Source: JANQPX01 sp041398025
GTDB taxonomy: Bacteria > Pseudomonadota > Alphaproteobacteria > Geminicoccales > Geminicoccaceae
Assembly (NCBI GenBank): GCA_041398025.1
Contig: JAWKVM010000021.1
Location: 161,238 to 225,237, forward strand
Direction of reading: 5' to 3'
Length of the DNA: 64,000 nt
Shown here one piece after another: positions 58,218-64,000 of the stretch (the stretch's first letter is position 1; every line of letters starts with the position of its first letter). Below the pieces are notes generated by a model. The model searched no databases. It had not been told where the DNA came from and worked only from the letters and a program-made list of their open reading frames with translations. A program made the position numbers and the translations under genes.

Positions 58218-59936
58218 ATGATGCCGACCGACATGACCGCACGTGCCGCCGCGATCAATCTTCGACACCTTCGCCTGTTCTGCCACATTGCCGACCAAGG
58301 CACCCAGCGCGGCGCTGCCGCGGCCTCCGGCCTGTCTCAGCCCGCCCTCTCCCAGGCAATCGCCAATCTTGAAAAACAGTTCGGAATCCAGCTCTTCCAG
58401 CGCAGCCGCCATGGCATGAGTCTGGCACCGGCCGCGGAGTCGCTGCACCAGCGCATCGTTCACATGCTCGGCTATATCGGCAGGATGCATCGATGGGTCG
58501 CCGACCCGATCACCTTTGATAACCGCCTGACAATCATGCATCTGCGCGTGCTGGTCGAGATCAACCGCCTGAAGGGCTACACGCCGGCCGCGCGCAGCAT
58601 CGGCGTCGCCGTGCCGACGGTCCATCGGGCCGAGCGGAATCTCGCCCGGATCGCAGGTGTGACGATCTTCGAGCGGATCAACAACGTGATCGAGGCGACC
58701 GCCGCCGGCGATGAGCTGTCCCGTCTCGCCGGCCTGGCGCTCAAGGAGCTGACGGCCGCCTTCGAGGATCTGGACGACCGTCTCGGCCGCTCGGCCGGGA
58801 CCATCACGCTCGGCGCCATGCCGCTCGCTCGGACGGACATCCTTCCCGACGCGATCGGCGACCTCTGCGAGCAGAACCCGATGGCGTCGATCGAGATGGT
58901 CGAAGCGGACTACGATTCGCTCCTGCGGATGCTGCGGCGTGGCGAGCTCGACATCTTTCTCGGTGCCGCCCGCGGTCGCGATGCCGGCAGTGATGTGATC
59001 GAGCATCCTCTCTTCGAGGATGGGCTTTCCGTGTTCGCCCGGGCCGGCCATCCCCTCGAAGGCCGTCGCAACCTTTCGATCGACGATCTCGCCGCCTACC
59101 CCTGGATCGCACCGCGGCCCGGTGCCCCGACGCGGCGGGATTTCGACCGGATCTTCAGGAGCTGCGATCTGCCGTTCGGCCTCATCGCTTCGTCGTCGCT
59201 CGTCGTGGTGCGCGCCCTGCTCGCCCGGAGCGACCGCCTCACCCTGCTGTCGAGACGACGAATCCTGTATGAGGAAGAGCAGGGTCTTCTGGTGGCGCTG
59301 GACGCGGACCTGCCGCTCGGCACACGGACAATCTGTGCGACCACGCGGCGCGATTGGCGACCGACACGGCTTCAACAGACGTTCCTCGAAAGTTTGACGA
59401 CGCTCTTTCAGGGCAGGGTCGACGGTTCGCGTCGATTCACGCCTCAAGGTCGCTGCAGACCCACGCTCTTCATGCTGATGGGGCTTCCGGGTTCCGGAAA
59501 AACAACGCTGGCGCGACAGATTGAACGCGATCAAAAAGCGCTTTTCCTCGAAGCTGACACCCGGATGGCAGAGATCGTCCGCGACACGTTCGATGTCGAC
59601 GAACGCCTATCGGTGCACAGAGTCCAACTCGATACCGCGCGCCGGGCCTTGGCTCTGGGCGTCAACGTGGTCCTTGATTTCGGCTTCTTGCTACGCGCGG
59701 ATCGTGATGCGGCGCGTCAAGTGGCACAGGACGCCGAAGCCGAGACCCGCCTCATCTTTCTCGATCCGCCCATCAAAGAACTGGTGCGACGTCTTGAAGC
59801 CAGAAACAAGGCGCTGCCACCCAATAGCTTTCATACCACGAGGGAACACCTGGAGCGATGCATGGCGTGGCTCGAGCGGCCCGATGCGGACGAGAACGTC
59901 ACGCCATATCCCGGTTCTCAACCGCCCCATCGTTAG
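58218..59936 (+). CDS. double-HTH LysR-type regulator fused to a P-loop kinase-like domain
   Basis: A 572-residue protein. Residues 13-80 are a LysR wHTH (NLRHLRLFCHIADQGTQRGA); a second wHTH-like segment follows at 103-165 (LTIMHLRVLVEINRLKGY); 193-395 are the LysR effector domain (TITLGAMPLARTDILPDAIG). After a 20-residue linker, residues 415-565 form an AAA/zeta-like P-loop domain: Walker A GLPGSGKTT at 422-430, VVLDFGFLLRADRD and RLEARNKALPP as in small gluconokinase-like kinases. No stop separates the two parts. ATG 58218 has GGAG 8 nt upstream. It probably controls the divergent Tct/Dct operon. The kinase part may modify a ligand or simply be a gene fusion; its function is unknown. Confidence 0.85.
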   Translation: MMPTDMTARAAAINLRHLRLFCHIADQGTQRGAAAASGLSQPALSQAIANLEKQFGIQLFQRSRHGMSLAPAAESLHQRIVHMLGYIGRMHRWVADPITFDNRLTIMHLRVLVEINRLKGYTPAARSIGVAVPTVHRAERNLARIAGVTIFERINNVIEATAAGDELSRLAGLALKELTAAFEDLDDRLGRSAGTITLGAMPLARTDILPDAIGDLCEQNPMASIEMVEADYDSLLRMLRRGELDIFLGAARGRDAGSDVIEHPLFEDGLSVFARAGHPLEGRRNLSIDDLAAYPWIAPRPGAPTRRDFDRIFRSCDLPFGLIASSSLVVVRALLARSDRLTLLSRRRILYEEEQGLLVALDADLPLGTRTICATTRRDWRPTRLQQTFLESLTTLFQGRVDGSRRFTPQGRCRPTLFMLMGLPGSGKTTLARQIERDQKALFLEADTRMAEIVRDTFDVDERLSVHRVQLDTARRALALGVNVVLDFGFLLRADRDAARQVAQDAEAETRLIFLDPPIKELVRRLEARNKALPPNSFHTTREHLERCMAWLERPDADENVTPYPGSQPPHR

Positions 59937-60114
59937 TCGAGCGCAGCTGCTACGCAGCTTAGTCACTATATTTGACCGCCGCATCAGTAACTACGGCCCT
60001 TTCGGTTTGCTCTCTGGCGTCGAGCCGCAGCGGCTGCTCTTGGTGAACGCCTCCGCAAGCCCAGAGACCTCCTCTGCCCATGCCGAACTGACGCCGGCCA
60101 TCGACGCTGCGAGG

Positions 60115-60993
60115 CTATTGCTGGCGATCGAGAAATCCCAGTATGGAGTCCTCCAGGCTGAAGCCGGGTATGGACTTCGGCCATTCATGTCCGCCGGTCG
60201 CCGAGACGACAACGGTTAGCTCTGCTCCCCCGGCGCAACGGCGAGCACGCATGGCAACGTCTTGGATGGCACTCTGCGGCACCGGCTTGCCGCAGTCCAA
60301 CATGTCCGCCATGCGCGCTTCGGTCTCAAGGAAATGCAGCGGCGGGGCATCCCATGCCCGTTGCTGCTTCGGCGGAAAGGAAGCATCGAAGGCAATGTTG
60401 TCGTCATCACGGGCGTGGGTGAGAAAAGCTGATATGCCTTGCGGAAGCCTGGGCTGGTCGTCGAACATGGCCGACGAGATCACCACGATGCCGCGCACAG
60501 GCGTCCCCATGTCCGCAGGCACCCGGTAGGCCAACATGCCGCCGTTGGAATGGCCCATCAGGAAAACGCGGGAGCCGTCCAAAGATATGCGCGCTGCGAT
60601 CTCGGGCACAGCTCGATCGATATAGTCAACGTCGTCGATCGCTTCCGTCATGGCGTAAGCGCAGCAGTGACCGCCATTCCAGGTGCGTAAATTCCTGCCG
60701 CCGCGACGGGACGAGCCGTTCATGAAAGCCACGGCATAGCCACTGTCCAGCAATCGATCCGCAAAGGAACTCGTCCGCCGGGCCATGAACCATGCGCTAC
60801 CGCCGCCACCGTGGAAGATCATCACCAGCGGCTGCGGCGCGTCGGTGGGCCGCGCACGCAGGATCAACTCGCGTTTGTCGCCATGGGAACTGACCGTCAA
60901 CACGACATCCCCTGATCGAGCATCAGCGTCGGATGTGGCTCCGGCACAAGCGGCTAGCGCCAGGAGGCCAACAGCGGTGAGACAGGCCCTCAT
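60115..60993 (-). CDS. alpha/beta-hydrolase esterase lipoprotein (PHB depolymerase/LpqC-like)
   Basis: A 292-residue secreted esterase. Starting at 60993 the N-terminus is MRACLTAVGLLALAACAGA, a lipobox (LAAC) signal. The nucleophile elbow is GHSNGGM, the oxyanion region is IFHGGGGSAWFM, and the catalytic His is probably in GGHEWP near the C-terminus. The family includes polyhydroxybutyrate depolymerases and feruloyl esterases. Longer in-frame starts reach 61062 but add residues before the signal. It stands alone between the LysR-kinase gene and mobile DNA scars. Confidence 0.85.
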   Translation of the reverse strand: MRACLTAVGLLALAACAGATSDADARSGDVVLTVSSHGDKRELILRARPTDAPQPLVMIFHGGGGSAWFMARRTSSFADRLLDSGYAVAFMNGSSRRGGRNLRTWNGGHCCAYAMTEAIDDVDYIDRAVPEIAARISLDGSRVFLMGHSNGGMLAYRVPADMGTPVRGIVVISSAMFDDQPRLPQGISAFLTHARDDDNIAFDASFPPKQQRAWDAPPLHFLETEARMADMLDCGKPVPQSAIQDVAMRARRCAGGAELTVVVSATGGHEWPKSIPGFSLEDSILGFLDRQQ

Positions 60994-61209
60994 CGAGGAT
61001 CGCAGCGCCCAATTCGTCTCCGTTCCAGCCATCAAACTCGCTATGCAACCAGCAATCATCAAAATTTCCGCTCAAGCCTCGAGATCATAGTCAGTCATGC
61101 CGTACCTGTGGCATCGGTTCGCCAGCCGATGCCCCGTTTTCGCAGTGAGTCAGACCTCACCTCGAGTGTTCATTCACATGATGCGCCGGCAGCATAGATA
61201 TAACCTACG

Positions 61210-61290
61210 CCGCCAAGATCTCAAAAATGGTTTGCTCGCGCCCGACATCGTCGAGGCGATCGTCGAAGGACAGGCTGACGACCGGGTGAT
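61210..61290 (+). pseudogene. serine recombinase C-terminal fragment
   Basis: The short stretch encoding DLKNGLLAPDIVEAIVEGQA matches the conserved LAPDIVEAIxxG segment near the end of alphaproteobacterial serine recombinases. No other part of the recombinase is present nearby. It marks past mobile-element activity in the 60,993-61,383 gap, which otherwise holds no gene. Confidence 0.5.
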
Positions 61291-61382
61291 GCTGAAGGTG
61301 CTGGTGGGGACGTCGGTAGTTGATCACCTCGCGCACGATTCGATCTTCCCTACGCATGAAGTGCCATGAATAATCAATCGTC

Positions 61383-62612
61383 GTGCAACAGAACATGGCG
61401 GGCCCGATCATGACCAAGGAGCTTTCTCCGCTCGACGATGTGCTCGGCGCGCTTGGCGAGAGCGCCTCCAGGCCCATGGAGCGGGCGATCGGCCTGCCGC
61501 CAATGCTCTATTGGCGAGAGGACGTCGCAGCATTGGAGGCGGAGAGGATCTTCAGGCAGGACTGGGTCTGCGCGGGCCTGGCCGCTGAGCTTCGAGACGC
61601 CGGTGACTATCTCACCTTCTCGATTGCCGGCGAGCCGATCTTCTGCGTTCGCGATCAAGCCGGGGCGATCAGGACCTTTTCCAACGTTTGCAGGCACCGC
61701 ATGATGCGCCTGGTCGACGGACACGGACGCGCCAGGCGCATCGTCTGCCCCTATCACGCCTGGACCTATGACCTTGGCGGACGACTGATCGGGGCGCCCC
61801 ACATGAAGGAGTCATCGGTCTTCGATCGAACCGAAATCTGCCTTCCCGAGATCCGAACGGAAGTCTGGCAGGGCTGGATTTACGTGACCATGAATGCCGC
61901 CGCGAAGCCGCTTCAGGAACTCCTGGCCCCGCTCGAGATGGTGGTCGGCCGCTACGGGATGGCAGGCTACGTGCCGGTGCTGCATCAGGACCATGTCTTG
62001 CAGACCAATTGGAAGCTGCTGACAGAAAACTTCATTGGAGGGCTATCACCCCTGCCGGTCGCCCACAAGGCTACAGTCGGCCTGGTTTCCGGTCGAGGAG
62101 GCCCGACCCGAGGTCTGGGAAACATTCACACAACTGGACCTTTGTGAAAGACTGCGGACGCAAAATACGGCCTCGCCCATGCGGAAAATGACGACCTGGG
62201 GCGAATGGCGACGTCGATCGGTGATGCCGACGGTGTTTCCCTGCCACATGTGCGATGCTTGCCCGACCATCTCTGGTATCTCACGCTGCGGCCACGTGGT
62301 GTCGGCGAGGTCGATGTCAGGGCTGCAATCGCACCCGAAGTGCATCGGAACTCGACGATCCGACTGGCGACTCGCGGAAACCGAGCAGTTCTTCGACATG
62401 GTCAATGCCGAGAAGATCGCATGGTCGTCGAAGGATCTACGTGGGCAAGACAAAGCCTCGCGGCTTCAGGGCCGCTCAGCTGGCTGGAGCGGGAGATCCA
62501 TGACTTCCAGCGCTATCCACCAGCCTCGATTGGCCGGCGTGCCGCGACCATCCTGAGCTCAATACGCCGGACCAACGACACTGTGCCGGAGGACAGAGCG
62601 TGCTGCCGCTAA
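61383..62612 (+). pseudogene. Rieske ring-hydroxylating oxygenase alpha subunit, multiply frameshifted
   Basis: To about 62034 the frame is intact: MLYWREDVAALEAERIF, the Rieske cluster CRHRMMRLVDGHGRARRIVCPYHAWTYD in the C-x-H-x17-C-x2-H pattern, and NWKLLTENF. After that the family sequence continues only by switching frames: EGYH, PLPVAHKATVG, FPVEEARPEVWETFTQL, EWRRRSVMPTVFP, DHLWYLTLRPRGVGEVDV and GPLSWLEREIHDFQ, the last before the stop at 62612. At least five indels are needed. The intact product would hydroxylate or demethylate a ring or quaternary amine; the non-haem iron ligands (EGYHxxxxH) lie in the broken part. It is non-functional unless the sequence is wrong. Confidence 0.83.
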
Positions 62613-62891
62613 AGAATGCTGGCCGTCATCCGGTTGGGACGGGAGCCTTGCCCGGCAGTACGGCTTTGGATAGGCAAGCTGGAGGCCACTGACCGATGAC
62701 GCTTTCTGTCGCCAGGCTTGATTGACGCAGGTTCCCCGGGTTCGACACCCAATTAATACATTGGAAAATATGCTTGTTGTGATTTGACTGGTCTCCCCTT
62801 GGCGAGATCGCAGGTCATGGTGAAGGAATGCCGGCTTTGAGGTCGAGCTTGAGCGCCGATCGAGCCGCTGAGGTCGCAAAAGCAGCCGAGA
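62613..62891. other. gene-free stretch before IS5 remnant
   Basis: No gene is supported. The right end (62820-62890) appears to contain the first, already degenerate bases of the IS5-type orfA that becomes recognisable at 62892. Confidence 0.4.
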
Positions 62892-63140
62892 ATGCGCCGC
62901 GTCGATGATCGGCGGGTGATCAGCGGCATCATTCACCTGCTGCAAAGCTGCTGCCGGAAAGATTGCCTCGCTGTCTGCGGTCCGCCGACCACGATCGGCA
63001 ACAGTTTCAACCGCTGGATCCGAAAGCGGCTCCGGCAGAAGATTTTGACAACGCTGGCCGCACGCGCCGATCTCCCGGACGATCTCGCGATCGACAGCAC
63101 AGCGATCAAGGCGCTGACCGAGACCGGCGCTGGCGACTTG
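62892..63140 (+). pseudogene. IS5-family transposase OrfA fragment
   Basis: RRVDDRRVISGIIHLLQSCCR, CGPPTTIGNSFNRWIRKRL, then LAARADLPDDLAIDSTAIKA follow the OrfA of two-frame IS5 (IS427-type) elements; the DDE Asp lies in IDSTAIKA. The usual WKDCP after the Cys is altered and the partner OrfB is absent. It ends just upstream of the SMP-30-like gene. Confidence 0.75.
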
Positions 63141-63267
63141 ACGGCGGAGGCCGGTCTTGAGGCCGGCCTGGAAAGAACACGTAACGGTGGCGACAAGTTT
63201 CACGAGGACGAGATCTGCAAAGGTGGTAGATTATTTGTTCGAAGCTAATCAACTCGGGGAGGGATTC

Positions 63268-64000
63268 ATGACGAGATCTTTGGTCGGGCTCAGCCCTGCG
63301 ATTTTCGTTGCGGCCCTGCTGTCGACAGGAGCGTTGGCTGCCGATCTCAAGGTCACCTGGGAGGCCACCGGCTTCGATGCTCCGGAATCGGTCATTTTCG
63401 ACAAAGACAAGGGGTTCATCTACGTCTCGAACATCAACGGCGAGGCCAATGAAGCGGATGGCAATGGCTATCTGTCGAAGCTGAGCGCGAGCGGCGAGGT
63501 TCTGGATAAGCAATGGGTGACCGGCCTCAACGCGCCCAAGGGAATGGCGCTGCATGACGGCAGGCTCTACGTCTCCGATATCAATCGGCTGGTGGCGATC
63601 GATACGTCATCGGGTGAGGTCGCCGCTACCTACGACGCGCCCGATGCCAAGTTCCTGAACGACGTCACGGCCGACGAGGATGGTCGCGTCTTCGTCTCCG
63701 ACATGGTTGCCAACAGCATCTATGTCCTCGAGAACGGGTCATTCGATGTCTGGCTGCACGACGATGCGCTCGCCAATCCGAATGGCCTGCTGGCGGAGGG
63801 CAACCGGCTCGTGGTCGGCAGCTGGGGCGTCATGGCCGAGGATTTTTCGACCGAGGTGCCGGGCCATCTGAAAGCGATCGCCTACGACACCAAGACCATC
63901 TCCGACATCGGCAGCGGTCAGCCGATCGGCAATCTCGACGGGGTCGAGGCCGACGGCAAAGGCGGTTATCTCGTAACCGACTGGATGGCGGGCGGGCTCT
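63268..64000 (+). CDS. NHL/SMP-30-like periplasmic beta-propeller protein, cut by window edge
   Basis: At least 244 residues; the C-terminus lies outside the window. Signal peptide MTRSLVGLSPAIFVAALLS (cleavage near ALA-ADL). The mature part has propeller-like repeats: GFIYVSNINGEANEADGNGYLSKL, GLNAPKGMALHDGRLYVSDINR, FLNDVTADEDGRVFVSDM and GNLDGVEADGKGGYLVTDW. Such proteins are called SMP-30/gluconolactonase-like or ATP-binding propellers. ATG 63268 follows GGGGAGGGATTC. It is immediately downstream of an IS5 scar, and appears intact. Confidence 0.82.
   Translation, partial: MTRSLVGLSPAIFVAALLSTGALAADLKVTWEATGFDAPESVIFDKDKGFIYVSNINGEANEADGNGYLSKLSASGEVLDKQWVTGLNAPKGMALHDGRLYVSDINRLVAIDTSSGEVAATYDAPDAKFLNDVTADEDGRVFVSDMVANSIYVLENGSFDVWLHDDALANPNGLLAEGNRLVVGSWGVMAEDFSTEVPGHLKAIAYDTKTISDIGSGQPIGNLDGVEADGKGGYLVTDWMAGGL

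Noticed and set aside
59943..60219. Short + strand frame after the LysR-kinase gene
   Set aside because: Its 3' half is antisense to the esterase gene and no family is recognised.
1..64000. CRISPR arrays, tRNA and rRNA genes
   Set aside because: No regularly spaced repeats, no cloverleaf with a CCA-type end and no rRNA-like stretches were noticed on reading; a covariance-model scan would be decisive.

Overview
The window is high-GC, densely coding DNA from an alphaproteobacterium. This is inferred from codon and start-codon style, the mix of LIV, BMP, TRAP and TTT solute transporters, TAT-type binding proteins, and a CTAGAGC-bounded palindromic repeat of a kind I associate with this class. 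Genus cannot be fixed. No rRNA, tRNA or CRISPR array was seen. It reads as an accessory chromosome or megaplasmid segment: metal uptake and nitrogen/carbon scavenging operons separated by insertion-sequence scars.

Region 1 (1-14,700) is a metal-handling island. After an edge-cut IS5-type transposase remnant come copper genes on + (two DUF2946-like proteins, a PepSY membrane protein, two SCO thioredoxin-fold proteins, a PCu(A)C chaperone). Next, on -, is a zinc-type set: ZrgA with a His-rich loop, ABC ATPase, FtsX-like permease and DUF3299, with a Zur-like palindrome upstream. Upstream of that, also on -, is an iron-type operon: imelysin IrpA, di-haem DHOR, second imelysin and DUF1513.

Region 2 (15,100-31,250) is a nitrogen-scavenging island. 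A metal-dependent amidohydrolase and a nitrate/taurine-type ABC transporter precede a compact operon with a cyanuric acid hydrolase/barbiturase (three Lys/Ser pairs), cupin, two isochorismatase-like hydrolases (one closely matching biuret hydrolase), formamidase, a BMP-type nucleoside-like ABC transporter and allophanate hydrolase. A divergent LysR regulator with a T-N11-A dyad nearby probably controls it. The expected flow is cyanuric acid to biuret to allophanate to ammonia and CO2.

Region 3 (31,250-35,200) holds a formyltransferase-fold protein coupled to a large uncharacterised protein, and a divergent polysaccharide-deacetylase-like protein. Region 4 (35,100-49,550) holds an acyl-CoA synthetase, a LIV transporter whose binding-protein gene is broken by clustered indels, a FadJ-like bifunctional enzyme, a thiolase scar, an IS630 remnant bracketed by two inverted hairpin repeats, and a second LIV transporter without a binding protein.

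Region 5 (50,000-60,000) is a single-strand operon encoding a TTT transporter (TctCAB), two amidohydrolase_2 enzymes and a TRAP transporter (DctPQM). Opposite it is a double-HTH LysR protein fused in frame to a P-loop kinase-like domain, the most unusual protein here. Region 6 (60,100-64,000) holds an esterase lipoprotein, recombinase, Rieske oxygenase and IS5 remnants, and an edge-cut NHL/SMP-30-like periplasmic protein.
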